A stretch of DNA of 64,000 nt from Eutypa lata (taxonomy: Eukaryota; Ascomycota; Sordariomycetes; Xylariales; Diatrypaceae). The translations under genes were made by a program, and so were the position numbers. The stretch lies in contig JAKULF010000001.1 of the NCBI GenBank assembly GCA_022661535.1, positions 2,604,001 through 2,668,000 on the forward strand, read 5' to 3'. Positions within the stretch are counted from its first letter, which is position 1; each line of letters begins with the position of its first letter. Shown piece after piece: positions 11,758 through 27,189 of the stretch. The notes beneath the pieces are model-generated. The model was not told the DNA's origin. It saw only the letters and a list, made by a program, of their open reading frames with translations, and did no database searches.

Positions 11758-14700
11758 TTTTTATTTAAATAAAACTTAATTCAAAAAATTAATAATTAAT
11801 TAAACTGTTTTAATAATATTTTAATATATATTTAATATTTATAAGAAATAAATATTTCTTATTAAATTAAATTTTTTTATAAATATAAAAAATTTAATAT
11901 ATTAATTATTTTCTTTTATATTATAAATAATTCTTATAAATAAATAAAATATAATAAAAGTTTATTTATTATATAATAATTATTAAAATTATTTAATAAT
12001 ATTTATAAATTAAATAATTAAGTATTTATTAATATAAAATTTATAATATTTATATTTATATATATTTAAGATTTATATTAATTAAAGATATTTTTATTTT
12101 AAATTATATTTAAAATTATTAAATTGAAAAATCTTTTATAATTAAATTATTTTAAATATTATAATCGTTATATATATTTTTTGAATTTATAAATATATAA
12201 AATATAATTAATTTTATTAATTTTATTAAATTTTATAAATATTTTATAATTATTTATTAATACCTTTTTTCGTTTTTTAATTATTAAATTTAAATATTAA
12301 ATAAAATATTTTTTTATTTTATAATAATAATATTTATTTTTATTTTTATTTAAAATTAATATTTTAAAAAATAAAATTAATATCTTAATTAAAATATTAT
12401 TTATTAAAATTAAAATATTTAATATAATAAGTTTAAATAAAGTTTATTCGTTTATAAAATAATTATAAAATAATAAACCTTTAAAATATATAATTAAAAT
12501 TATTTATATTTAAATTAATAATAATTTATATTATAATTAAATTAACTTTAAAATTTTAATATAATTATATATATATTTATTATATTTTAATATTATTTAA
12601 TTTTAATAATTAATATTATAATAAATTAATAAAATGATATAATAATTTAAATTTAATTTAATAATTCTTACGTTATATAAATAATATTACATTTTAAAAT
12701 ATAATAAATTATAATAAATTTAAATTAAATTATATATATTATAAATTTTTAATATATATATTATATTTAAAATATAATATTTATATATAAAACGAAATTA
12801 TTAAAGTTTTATATAATAATAAAATACGAAAATATATAAATTCGAAAACTTATTAAATTATTTAATATTAAACTACTATTATAATATATTAAATTATAAA
12901 TATTTTAATATATTTAAATAATTAAGTTATATATAATTATTAAAGTTTAATTTAAAATTTATAATATAATATTATATATATTATTATTTTATTTAATAAA
13001 TTATTTTATATATTTAATTTTATTAATTTATAATTAATTAAATAATAATAATTTTTAAAAAATTATAATATTATATAAACGTTTAATTTATAATTTATAA
13101 ATTTTAAATCAATTAAATTTATAAAGTTTATATTATTTAAATTAATATATTTAAAATTTTAAAAAAATTTAATATATATATTAAATTTATTATAATTAAT
13201 ATTAATAAAAAATATTTATATTATTTATAATATTAATTTATTATAATCTAATTATTAATATAATTAATTTTTTAATTTAAATCTTTTTATAATAATTATA
13301 TTTAAAAAACATTTTTATTTTAAATTCTTCGAAAATTAATCGTAAAATTCGAAGTAAAATTAAAGTTAATACGATTTAAATAATTAATAAAAAATAATTT
13401 TTTAAAATTAATCGATTTTAAGTTAATAAAAACTTAATATCGAGTTAATTTTAAATTAATTAACGTTAATTTTTTAATTAATTTTAAAGAATTTAAACAT
13501 TTTAATTAAATATACGTTACGTAATTACCTTTATTAACGTTTTATTTAAATATTAACTTTATTTTATTAAGTTTAATTCTTTTTTTTACTTATTTTTCGC
13601 TTTTATTTCTTTTAATAAATTTATTATATTTTTATTTATAATAAATTTTATTATAAAACAAAAAGCTTATCGTAAATGTAATATATAACAAAATTTAAAT
13701 TAATTTATTAATTTTTATATTAATTGCCGTATTATAAATAATTATATTTTATACCGTTAAAATTAACAAGTTTAAATAAAGTTTTTATTTTATATAATAA
13801 ATATTTATTAATATTTATTAACATTAAACTTTTAAAAGTATAATTTAAGCATTAAATATTATTACCGAAAATAAATAAATTATTATTAAAATTAACCTTT
13901 TTTTTTTATTACTTTTTTTATTCGTTATTAAAACTTTATCCATTAATTTTTTAATGATAAATATTATTTAAATAAACGAAACGAATTCGATATATTTATT
14001 ATAACCGTTATTTAAAAATTATAAATTAATATTTAACATTATTATTAAATTTAACGGCGTTATAATAAAAAACCTTTTTAAATATTTAATTTTTAAAAAT
14101 TAATTTTATAATAATAATAACGTTAAAACTTTTAAATTAAATTATCTTTATTATATTTTAACGAATTAAATTCTTTATTTAAAAAACGTTCGATTTGTAG
14201 CCGAAATTACGGCAAATCGAAATTATATAATTTACGTAATAAATTTATATTTTTCCGTTTATTTAGCTTTATTCGTAACCGTAATCTCGAACGTTTATTT
14301 CGACTTTAAAATCTTATTAATCGTTTTCGTTTTATACGAAATTTTATTAATCATCTTTTTTTTTTACGTAATTTAATTAATTGTTTTAAAGTATATTTAA
14401 AATTTAATATATCTTTTCGTAATTTTAATAAAATATTATTTATATATAATAAAAATAATTAAAAATCCTTAATAATATAAAAAAATATTAATATTAAAAA
14501 ATAATTTAATAAAATTTTTATAATAAAAAAATTAATTTATTATTTTCGTTATTAAAAAAAATAATTTAATATTTATTTAATACGAAATAATATTTATAAA
14601 AAATGTTATAATAAAAATAATAATAAAAAAATTAATTTATTAAATTTATATTCGATAAAAAATTATTTAAATTTCGAAGATGTTTTATTTTTTTTAATAT

Positions 14701-17700
14701 TATTAAAATTATTTAAAAAATTATTTATTATAAAAGTTTATATAAACATTAATATTTATATAATATATTTATTTTTTTATTATATAAATATTATTAATTT
14801 TTTTAAATTCGTAATTAATAATATAAATATCGTAATTATATTATTTATTTATTTTATAATATTAATAAAATTTATAATAAATTACTTTTTTTATTTAAAA
14901 ACTTTAATATTATTAATCTTTATTTTATTGAAAATAAAGTAATATTAAAAATATAATAATAATTTTAACGTTAATTTTATATTCGTAAATAAATAATTAA
15001 ATAATAATTTAATTATTTATTTTATTATTATTTTAAATATTATAATTTTATTTTAAATCGTTATAATTTTTTTTTCGAAAAATAATTTTATTTTTAATTA
15101 ATTTTATATTTAAAAAATTATAAATATCGATAATATGTTTATAAATATTAAATTAATAAATAAAGTTAATAATAAAAATATTAATATATATAATAAAGTT
15201 ATCGTTTTAAATATATTAATAAATTAATTTAAATTAAATTAATTTTATATTTATTTAAACTTTAAATTCGTTTTTTTTTAAATTTTTATATATTAAAATT
15301 TAAAAAAAGTTTATTATTTATTTATATTATTTATATAATATATTTTTATTAACGAATTTAATTATTTTTAAGTTTTTTTTTATTGTTATTTTTTAAAAAA
15401 TTTATTAATTTTAGAAAATTTTATTAATATAATATATTTTATTAAAAATATATTAAATATATTATAAAATAAAAAGATAAACGTTTTATAAAACATTATA
15501 ACTTTTGTTATATTATTTTAAATACGTTAATATAATATTAAGTTCGTAATTATAATAAATTTTATATTAATAAATATTATTGCGAATAATTTATTAATAA
15601 AAAAAATTTACGAAAAGCTTTAAAAAATCCGAATATTTTTAAAGTTTAAGTTTTATTTAATTGAATTTTACGTTATATTAATAATTTTAAAAAAATACGT
15701 TCGTTTTAATATTAAAAAAAACATAAATATAAAGCGTTTATTTATTATTTAAATATTTTTTTAATATTTATAACTTTAAGTTTAATAAATTTTTATTAAT
15801 AAAGTTTATATTAATATATGTTAAATTTTAATCGTTAAAAAATTTTAAACGAAAAATTATATATATTATTTTTTCGTTAATTATTACGAAAGAATCTTTA
15901 TATTATAATATAATATTTTTATTTAAAAAATAAACTTTTTCGTAATATTATTTTAATACGAAAATTTAATTTAAATAATAAAGTTATAATAATAATTATT
16001 TTTATAAATTAGATTAATTTAATAATGATTTTTTTTAATATATTTAATAAAAGATTTTAAGTTGAATTCGTTAAAATATAAAAATATTACGTTATCGTTA
16101 TAAATTTAAAATTTAAAATTATAAGTTAAAGTAATAATATTAATAATTTTTTAAATTTAAATTTAATTAAAATAAACGTTATTTAAATATAATTTAATAA
16201 TATTATAAATTATTATTAACGTTATTATTATTTAAATTTATATTATTTTTAAATTAATAAAAAGATAATAAAAATAATTAAAGAAAAAAATAAATTTATT
16301 TTTAAATTTATATATTGTTTTTATTATTCGAAAAAAATACGAAACGTTTTTATATTAATTATAAAAGTTAATAAAAATTAATAATTTTTTAATTCGTAAT
16401 GTAATAATATTTATTTAAATTAATATAATTTTTTAATTAATTTATATTAATTTATTAATATTAATATTTTATTTTATATTAATATTAATATTATTATTAA
16501 TTACGTTATTAAATATTATAATAAAATTAAAATTATTATATTTATTTATACGTAAATTATAAAGTTTATTTTATTTTTAATTTTAAATATAAATTTAATG
16601 TTATTTTTTATATTTAAAATTATAAATAAATTAATAAATAAAAAAAATTATTTAATTTAAAAAATTTATTATATATTATATAAATTTTTTTTATAAAAAA
16701 ATAATTAAATAATATAAAATATTAATTATCGTTTTTTTAATAAATATATACGTATAATAAATATAATAAAAAATATTAATAAAATAAAAAAATCTTTAAC
16801 GATATATAATAAATATTTAAGTTATTTTTAAGATATGAATAATATTTTTTATTTTGAATTTTTAAAAAATTAAAAATTTTTAATTTATAATTTGAATAAA
16901 TAAAAAGAATAAAAATTATTAATTATATTTAAAGTTTTGTATTATTATTTTTAATATAAGTTTATATGTAATTATTAATAATATTTTAATTTTTGTAAAA
17001 TAAAGTTTTTATTAAATTATTTTTATTAAAATTACGATAAGTTTTTTAATACGAAAAAAAAATCTCGATTTTTAATATATTAAAAAGTTTAAAAAAATTA
17101 TTTATTAAATTATAATTACTTTAATAATTATTATAACGAATTAAATTAATTTAATTTAATATTTATAAAAAAATAAATTTAAAGTTTATATTAAAAAAAG
17201 ATATTATTTTAAAGAATTAATAAAAAATAACTTAAATAATGCTTAATATATAATCGAAAAAAAAGCTTATAAATTTTTTAAGTTATAAAAATATTAATTT
17301 TAATTTTAATTAAAATTTTTATATTATACGTTATATTTATAAAAACTTTATTATTAAAAATTATTAATTTTAATTTTAAAAATAAATTATATATAATTAT
17401 AATGTAAAAAATTTATTTTTAAAAATTATCGATATTTTAAATTTAAAGTAACGTATTTTATATAATATAATATTAAATTATTATTTATAATTACGATTTA
17501 TTTTTAATTTATTATTTTTTTCTTTACGTATTTAAATAAATAAAAATAATAATACGAAAAAATTTTATTTTATAAAAATATTATTTTTATATTTATAATA
17601 AGCTATATTAAAAGCAAAATCTTTTATTATTTAAATAATTTTTATTAATATTATTAATAATTAAATTAACGAGTAAAGTTTATACTTTTTTTTACGTTTA

Positions 17701-20700
17701 TTTATTAATAATTAATATAAATTATTATTAAAAATATTAATTACGTTAAATGTTTTTTAATATTAATTTAATAATATTTATTATTTAATTATAAACGAAA
17801 AAGATATATTAAAGTTAAAAGTTTTTATTTAAATTAATATATAATTTTATAAAATCTTTTCGTAATATCGAAATAAAATATTTAATAATTTAAATGTTAT
17901 TTTAATAATAAAAATTTTTAATTTTTTTTAATAATAAATAAAGTTTTTTATTTTTTCGAAAATAAATTAAATATAAAAGAAATTATTAACCGTAATATAT
18001 ATCGTTTTTTTAATAAATTAATTTTTTTAATAATTATTTAATAATAATAAAAAAACGATTAAGTTAAGTTTCGTTAAACTTTATTAAAGTTACGTTAAAT
18101 TAAAATATTTATATTTTTATAAAAATTATTTATTTTATGTTATATTATAAAGCTTTTTATTATAAAAATTAATAATTTTTTTAATATTATTTGTATTTAT
18201 ATTATTAAAATTTAAGTTAAGCGATATAATTATAAATATATATTAAATTTAAATAATTTCGCTTAATAAATAAAGGTTTTTTATAAAGATATTAAAGCTT
18301 AATTAATGAAATTTTAAAAAGTTAAAAACTTATTTAAATCTTTTTTAATTTATATTAATTATAAGGTTATATTAATATATAATTTATAAAATTTTAAAGG
18401 TTTAATAAATAATGTTTAAAATATTATTTATAATATTTTTTAAATTAATAATAATAATTTTATTAAAAGATTTTCGAAAATAATAATAATAAATTTCGAT
18501 AATTATATAAAGTCGTTTTTTAAAAATCTTTAAGATTATTATAAAAAATAAAAAATATTTATTTTATGTATACGTTAAAAGTTCGTATTAAAAAATAATA
18601 CGTATTATCGAAAATAATTTTCTTTAATTATATTATATATTATTATTATATATAAATTATAAAATGTTACGTTAAAAAAATAATATATAATATTTTAATA
18701 TTTAAGTTTAATTTTAAGTTTTTTTATATTATTATTTTTTATATATTTATATTAAAAAACTTAATGTTTAATGCTTTATTTAATCGTAATTAAATTTATT
18801 AAAAGGTTTTAAGTTAATTTATATAATTAAAAATTATAAATTATAAAAGAAAATAATTAAATGTATTAAAAAAAGTATTTTATAAATTTAAATTATACTG
18901 AATTTAATTTATATATATAATAATTTTTTCGTTTAAGTAATTATTAAATAATAAAAATAATAAAAATAATAAAAAATTTATTACGAAAAATTATTTATTA
19001 TTAATCGATAACGAATTTAATAAGTTATTTAAGTTTTTATATTTTAAATATAAAGTTTAAGTTTTAAATGAATTATTTAATTAATAATAAAATATATACG
19101 ATTTATAAATTTTAATATTTTATAATTAAATATAAAGTTTAAATTTAATAAAGATTTATTGTTTTATAAATGTATTTTTATATATTAAATGCGTTTTAAA
19201 AGTTATATTTTTTATATATTAATAAAATATATATAATAATAATATAATAAATAAATAAATATAAAAACTTTTATTTAAAAACGAAAAAATGTTTTTAATA
19301 TATATATAAAATATAAGTAAAAAAACTTAATTATAATAATAAAAAATTAAATTTTAAATATAATGTTAAAAATTAAAAAGCATTTACGTTTTATTAATTA
19401 ATTATATTACGAAATCGAAAAATTTAATAAATTTTTAACGAAAATTTAAGTTATATTTAAAATATTTTTAACGATTAAAATTAATTTTTCGTTAAATTAT
19501 TTTATAATTAAATCGAATTTATTATTATTATTATTGTCGTTATTATTATTATTATCGTTTTTATTATTATTATTATTAAAGTTATTAAAAGCATTATTAT
19601 TTTCATCGTTATTTATTATAATTTTTTAAGCGAAAATTATCTTTTGTTTAAAAATAACGATTTCGATAATTTAAATCGTATAATTTTTATTTTTTAAGAA
19701 AAAGCGAATAATTATTTATTATTTAAAAATAAACTTTTTAATAACGAATTAAAATGTATTAAATTCCTTAATAATTAAAAGGTAATTTAAAAAAGCTTAT
19801 AACGATTATTAAAAAAGTAAAAATATAAAAATTAAAATAATTTCATTTTTTATTTATTATGCGTTAATATTTAATACGAGTAATTTATTTCGATTAATCG
19901 TTAATAATAACTTTATAAGATATCGTTAATTTATAAATTATTTATTATAATTATATTAATTTTTTCGATTAAGTTAAATTTAAAATAATAAATTAAAATC
20001 GTTTAATAAAACGCGAAAAATAAACGTTATTAAGTAATCGCAAATTTAATATAATAATTAAAAGTATTGTTTTATATAAATTCGTTATTTATATTAAGTT
20101 ATTAATCGTCGTTAATATTTAAAATAACTTTAAAATAAGCCGAAAATTAAACGATTAATTTTTAAAAACGAATAATTTTAAAAGTTATTTTGGCCGAAAT
20201 TTATTTATTAAAATTATCGTTAATAAATAATTATTAAATTAAAAATAAAACAATTTATAAAATCGTAAGTATTATAGCTTTTATTATAATTTTTATAAGT
20301 AAATTTATTAAAGTTTTTAAAAATATATTTTATATTAAAAAAAAGTTAAGTTTAAATTAAAACGTATTTAAGCTTTTCGAATAATAATAACGATAAATTA
20401 CAATACGTTTTATTAAAATGATTATCGAACGATTATCGAAACGTACGTTATAAGTTTTTTTTTTAAATAAATATTTTAACGATATAAAGATTTAATAATA
20501 ATTAATTAAAAAATTAAAAGTAAAACGTTTAAAATTATTTAACGAAACGTTAACTTTAACGAAAATAAAAGATAATATTATTATTATTATTATTAAAAGA
20601 AATTTCTTTTTTTTACGTAATAAACGAATGTTTATTAATATATAAGCGAATTTATTATATAATAACTTTAATAATTAATTAAAGTATAAATTATATTTAA

Positions 20701-22367
20701 AAAAAATATTATAAATAAATTAATATATAATAATAACGTAATTTAACGCGAAGTTATAATTCGATTTATTTTAATAAAAATTAAAGTTTAAATTTCTTAT
20801 AAAATAAAAAAAATAATTATTTTTTTATTTTTAAACATTTTTATACGAATTTAATTTTCGATTTTAAATTTAAATTAATTTGTTATAATTAATTTAAAGC
20901 CGAAAATTAAGTTTATATTTTATTATAAATGTTATTATTTATATATATAAAATATAACCTTTAAATCGACGTATATTATTAATTTACGAAATAAAAATTT
21001 TTCGTTTAAAAGTTAATAAAAAAGTTTTTAAAGCTTGTTTATAAGCGTAAAGCCGTACTTTTTTATTATTATAATAATAAGAAAAATTTTATATATAATA
21101 CTTATTAATATCGTTTAAATTATAATAATTTATATAAATTTATAATAATATATTATTATTAATATAGTAAAATTATTTTTAAATTTAATAAAATTAAACA
21201 TTTAATATAAATATATTAATATTATTTTTAAATAATTTTAAGATTTTTATATTTATAATAATAAAATAATTTAATTATATAAAATATTTAATAAATATAT
21301 TTAAATATATAAAGTTTAAATTTAAAATTTAATTTATAAAGATTATTATTAATAACGTAATTATTATAATTTTTATATAATAAAAAATCGTTATTTATAT
21401 TTTCGTTATTAATAATATTAATAATACTTTTAATACATATTCTTTAAAATTAATAATTAATAAAACGTTATTATAATTAATATATTTATTAATTTATAAA
21501 TTTTTTAATTATTAATTTATAAAATTAAAATTATTATTATATTTAAATATGTGAATAATTATTAATATTAAATAATATTTAAAAATAAATTACGTATATT
21601 ATTAATTAATTAAAAAAAGCTTAATATATAAAGTAATATTTATTATATTTATAATCTTTTAAAATTAAAAATTAAAAACTTATTAATTTCGTAATTATAT
21701 TATATAAAATATACGAAAAAATAATTAAAAATATTAATTAAATTTTTTAAATTTTTTAAATTATTTTATAATAATTTTAAAAAATCATTATATAATTAAA
21801 TTAAATTTAAAAAAATTAAAATTTAATTTAAATTTTTTCTCGTTAATCTTTAATTAATTAAAAATAAATTTTATATAATATTTATGATAATATCGATAAA
21901 ATAACGAATAATTAATATTTTTAAAATTTTTAATAAGCTTTTTTAAATCTTTATAAATTAAAATTAACGATTTTAAATTTTTATTAAAAACCTTTAACGT
22001 TAATTTTATAATAGAAATTAAATTTAAATAAATTATTATATTAATTATTAATATTTTAACGTAATAAATATTATCGTTAATATTATTTAATTAATATTTA
22101 ATTAAATAATATTATATTATAATATTAATTATTTAAATTTTATTTTTAATTTAAAAAACTTTAATAATTTTATCGTTAATTTAAGTAAATTAATAAACAT
22201 TAATGTAAATTTTATTTATTTAAAATTTATAATTTTTTCGTTAATTTAAATTTTAAATATATAAATAATAACGTTTAAATAAATATTAAAAATAAAAAAC
22301 TTTAAATTATTTTATAAAAATTTATATAAAATAATTAATTATAATTATATATAAATTTATAATTTAA
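11758..22367. other. Unclassified RIP-decayed A/T-rich repeat DNA
   Basis: No gene and no intact ORF. Slightly less decayed islands with more CpG occur near 13,300-14,400 and 19,600-20,600. A trinucleotide-like run dominated by TTA lies near 19,515-19,610; on the opposite strand it would be an AAT/GAT-type run, possibly the relic of an Asp-rich stretch. A short segment at about 20,750-20,940 is repeated at about 38,945-39,125. I could not read a recognisable transposase or polymerase, so the identity of this 10.6 kb is open. Confidence 0.6.
20750..20940. repeat. Dispersed repeat R2, copy 1
   Basis: Similar in the same orientation to about 38,945-39,125. The shared core runs from AAATTTCxTATAAAATAAAA through a T-rich stretch ending in TTTAATTTT. 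Boundaries were set by eye and are uncertain in such A/T-rich DNA. Family unknown. Confidence 0.45.
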
Positions 22368-22960
22368 AAAATAATTATTATTAATAAGTCGTTTAATTTA
22401 ATAATTAAAAGCTTAATCGTTTTTTTTTTCGAAAAAAAAAACTTCGAATTTTTTAACGATTACTTTATTAACTTATTACTTTTAAAGTTTAAACTCGAGG
22501 TTTTTTTCGTAATAAATACTTAACGATAACGATATAACTTTAGTTATTTTTCGATAAAAAAGGAAATATTACGCGATTAATAAAGATTTTATTAATTATT
22601 AATTCTTAACGTATCGTTATTAAGTTTAATTCGTTTATTTATAAACTTAACTTTTATAACGATTAATTATTATCGCTTTAATTACGAGTTCGTTACGATT
22701 TAATTAAGTAAATCTTTAAGTGATTTTATTTAAAAACGATTAATAAATAAAATAATTAATAAATTTATTTTATTTTATTAATTAATAAAAATTTACTTTA
22801 TTTTTATTAATAATTATAATTTTTTTCGTTTTTTTAAGTTTTATAATAATTTCGTAATAATTAATTAAATATAATTTTTTAATAAATATAATAATCGTCG
22901 ATTAATAATAATCGTTATTAAATAACGATAATTAATAATTTTTAATTTAATATATTAATA
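22368..22960. repeat. Dispersed repeat R1, copy 1
   Basis: Similar in the same orientation to about 37,108-37,570. The match is clearest at 22,380-22,640, from TCGTTTAATTTAATAATTAAAA through the TAATAAATxCTTAACG core. The two copies flank the gypsy element and about 3.2 kb of further sequence. They could be LTRs of an outer element invaded by gypsy, or two unrelated copies of one repeat. Confidence 0.55.
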
Positions 22961-23057
22961 ATATTTTCGTTATAATTTATTATAATAATTAATAATAAAA
23001 TTAATATAACGTAATATTATAATTATTATATCGTTAATTATAAATATTAATAATCTT

Positions 23058-23229
23058 TAATTAATATAATTAAAATTATAATAAAGCTTGTATTATTATG
23101 CTTTAAGTTATAAAAGCGACGAAGGGTTTAATATATAAAGCTAGTGATTATTCTTCGTTATATTAATATATAAAGGAAAAAGTAAAGCTTTTATAAAATT
23201 CTTTTTAAAGAGTATTAACTTATATTAAT
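23058..23229 (-). repeat. Gypsy LTR, left copy (3' LTR of the minus-strand element)
   Basis: Direct repeat of 33,786-33,957 with equal length (about 172 bp). It ends in ACTTATATTAAT. Internal to it (from 23,230) the minus strand reads a purine-rich AAAAAAGTA tract, a plausible polypurine tract. The ends are uncertain by a few bases because flank and LTR share A/T-rich motifs. Confidence 0.72.
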
Positions 23230-26200
23230 TACTTTTTTCGAAATAAAGGCGTTCGTTTTTAAGTCTTTTATAATTTAATTCTCGAGCTTTTTATATTTAA
23301 AGTTTTCTATAAGTTTTTTTTTAAAGCTTTTTATAAGTTTAAGATTTATTATTTTAAATTATCGAATCAATCGAAAAGAAAAAAAAATAAAGGAAAATTA
23401 AGAAATTTCTTTTTATAAATTATAAGTAAAAACGAAAAAATAATTATAAAAAAAAGTTAAATAATTCTTTAAGGAAAAATAATTAAAATTTTTTTAAAAA
23501 CAAAAAAGCTTTTAAAAAAATTCCTTTTTATCGAAAAGTTTAATAAGTATTTAATCGAGCTTTATAATAAATAATATATTTTAAAATAATAAGATATTTT
23601 TAATTAACGATTTTAAAAAAAAAAGCTTATTAAACTTTTAATTAAAAAACTCGATAATAAAGTATTTTAATTTTTAAAATTAAAACTTTATATTTACATT
23701 AATACGTTTAATTTTAAATAATATTTTTTAATTAATAATTAAAACGTTATATATATTTTTATTAAGGATTTAAATATAACTTTCGATGCTTTTAAAGTAT
23801 CGAATAATACGACTTATTATGCGATTCGAGCTTGTAAATTATAAAGACTTAATATTAAAATTAATAAAAAAAACCTTTAACGCTTTATTAAAAGCTAAAA
23901 GTTCGGCCGATATCTTTTGCGGCTTTTTAACCGGTGTTTTTTACAGCTTTTCGGATTTAATACGAGAACTTTAAAGAGCTTTTTAAAGTGAGTTTAAAGG
24001 TTAAAAAGCGATCGACTTTTCGTTATTTTTAATAATAATAAAGTTTTTAATTTTGTTTTCGTAAAAGTTCGTAAAAGATAAAATAAATTCGATTATAAGT
24101 TTAATGTTAATATTAAAAATAATTATAATAACATTTATAATTATATTCGAATTAATAAGCTTAAGCGATTAAAAACTTTAAATAATAACTTGTTTTTTAT
24201 TAAAAATATCTTTTAACGAGCTTAATTAAAAAAGATCTTTTTTAATAGTTTTAAAAAAAAATAAAGATGTTATAAAAGCTTTAAATAAATTAAAAGTTAA
24301 AGGGATTATAATAACTTTAAGTTTTTCTTTAAAAGCTTTTAATATAAAATCGTCGATAATGTTTAATTTTTTTAAAATAAAATTAAAAGAAATATTTAAA
24401 TTTAAATTTAAAGCTTTATTGAAAATAATACGAGAAGTTTTAAGTTAAATAGTAATAATTAAAAAAGCTTAAAAAAAAAAAAAAGATTAATCGCGATATA
24501 AATTATATTATTAGATCCTTTAACGATAGCCTTAAAGTATAAGCGTAAGGTCTTCGTTATAACGAATAAAATAAAATCGACTTAAAAAGTTAAAGCGAAA
24601 ATAAATTAAAATGGTTTTTTTAAAGTTAAGCTTTATAAAATCTCGTTATTAATATTAAGATTCGTTAAAGAAGCTTGTCGAGCCTTTCTTTTTTAAGCTT
24701 TTTAAGCGTTTTATTATTACGTTTTTAAAACGTTTTTTTTTTTTTTTTTTAAATTTAAGTTAACCGTTAATGTTATAAAAAAAAAAGCGACGATAATAAA
24801 ATCTTTAAAAAAATAATTAAAGTTAAATTAAAGTTAAAAGTATTAATTTTAAAACTTTAATAAAGTTTAAATTTTATTTATTAATTAAACGAAATTATAA
24901 AAGTTAATTAAATGTAATATTTATACGAAAAAAGTTTTTAAACTTTTTTAATTATTATCGTAAATATAAATCGTTTCGAATAAAATAATATTTAATAATT
25001 AAATTAATTATTAAAGATTTATAACTTTAAATCGAGCTTTAATTTTTTATTCGTAAATAATTTAAAGAATATTATAAAGTAAAGTATAAAGTTTAATTTT
25101 CGAAACCTTAACGTCGAATTTAATTTTAACGAAATAATCGTAGATTTTATAATAGTTTTCGGCTTTAAATAAATATTTCTTAAAAATTAACTTTTAAAAG
25201 TATTTAATATTTATAATTTAAATAACAAGTGCGAAGTTATTCTTATTAAAAAGTCGATTTACGCTTTAACGACGACTTTTATTTTTAGTATTTTTAGCTT
25301 AATCTTTAATAAACTTATTAATGCTTTTATTTGCGATTTAAATTAAAGTTTTTTAAACGTTTTTATTAACTTAAAGCTTAGCATTAATGTTACTTTATAC
25401 GTTTAAAAAAGCTTTATATTAAAAACTATTTTTCGAAATTATAAGCATTTATAACTTTTAAAATTTAATCGTTATAACTTTAATATAAAAATTAAAATAA
25501 AAAAAAGCAAAAAGTAAAAGTTAAACGAAGTTAAAAAATCGCGATTAAAAAATTATAAAAGGTCGAAATTAAACGAAATAAAAAAGTCGATATTAAAAGA
25601 TAATAAAAAGTAAAAGTTTTAAATTATAACAAAAAAAAAATAAAAAATAAAAACAAAAGAAAATTAAAAAAAAAATAATTAAAATAAAAAATAAAAAAAT
25701 AATAATAAATGAATTTAAAAATAAAAGAAATTAAAGAAATTTTAAAGATTTAATAATTATTAATTATAATTATTAAATTAAATTTAAAATTATTTATTTA
25801 AATTAATAAAAAACCTTATAATATAAAATATTATAAAAAGTTTCAATAAATTTTATAAAAAAAAAATAAGTTAAAAAGTTTCGACGTATTTTTTAAAAGC
25901 TAAAAATAATAATTTAAATAAGTAAACCTTAATATTAAACTTAAAAATTACATTTATAACTTTTTAATTAATAAAATTACAAGTGTCGTTATATTAAAAG
26001 ATAAAAGTTAATTATTTATTAAAATTAAATAAAGCGAATTTAAATAATAAATTCGTTTTTTTCCGTTTTAACTTTAATTCGTTTATAAAAAAAAGATTCT
26101 TTTTATTAAAGTTATCGATTAACTTTATTACATTCTTTATAAAAGTTAATTAAAGATATTATTTATTATTTTTTAAGTTATAATTCTTTTATCGTATTAA

Positions 26201-27189
26201 ATATTTTAAAGTTAACTTTTCGTTAATTCGAAAAATTCTTTTAATTATTATACGTTCGATTTTATATAAAATTTATTTATTATTATTTTCATTTATAAAT
26301 ACGCGATTAAGTTATAATCGTTTCTTTTTTTAAAAGTTCTTTATTAATAACGTTAAGTAAAAATAAAATATAAATATAATATAATAAATTCGTTAATAAC
26401 GAAGAAAATTTAATTCGTAAATTAAGTTATTTATCTTTTTAATTATAATAAAAAAACCGGCTTTTTATTAAAAAAATTTTCGTAAGAATTTACTTAATAA
26501 ATAATAATCATAATAAAGTTTAAAATAAATTTTTTAATTAATTTATATTTAAAGAAAATTTCTTTTTAAATCGTAATAAATCTTTATATTTATAATAATA
26601 AAGTTAATTATAAATTAAGTTTTTTTTTAATAAAGCTTTTTATAAATTTTATAATTAATAAAGAGTTTAAGAATTTTAAAAACTAAAAAAAAACTTTAAA
26701 GTTTAAATTTATATATTATTTTATTAAAAAATTTACTTAAAACCAAATATTTAAAATTATTAAAATTATATTATAAAACAAGTAAAATTTAATTTTAAAG
26801 TATATTTAAAGTTATTATATAATATCGTATTACGATTTTTATATCTTAAATTCTTCGTTTTAAAAAGCTATTTATTTACGAGTTATACGTTATTAATATC
26901 GCTAGTTAAATATTACTTTTTAAAAATATCGCTGGTTAAATCTCGTTAATAAATTTAAAGTTATAATTATTAATAATCTTATATAAAAGTTTTTAATTAA
27001 AAAGTTAAAAAGCTTTAAAAATAAGTTTAAATTAAATCTTTATAATATAAATAATATAACTTAAAATAATAATACTTTTTTTATTAAATTTACAAGTTAT
27101 TACAAAACTTACGTTAAACTTTTTATAACTTAAAACCTTTTATATAAAGTTTTTAAAAAGTATTTTCTTAAAGATTACGAAAAAGTTTT

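Noticed and set aside
23786..23974. 62-codon open frame on the plus strand
   Set aside because: It lies antisense inside the minus-strand gypsy element in a less decayed island; no motif and no start context.
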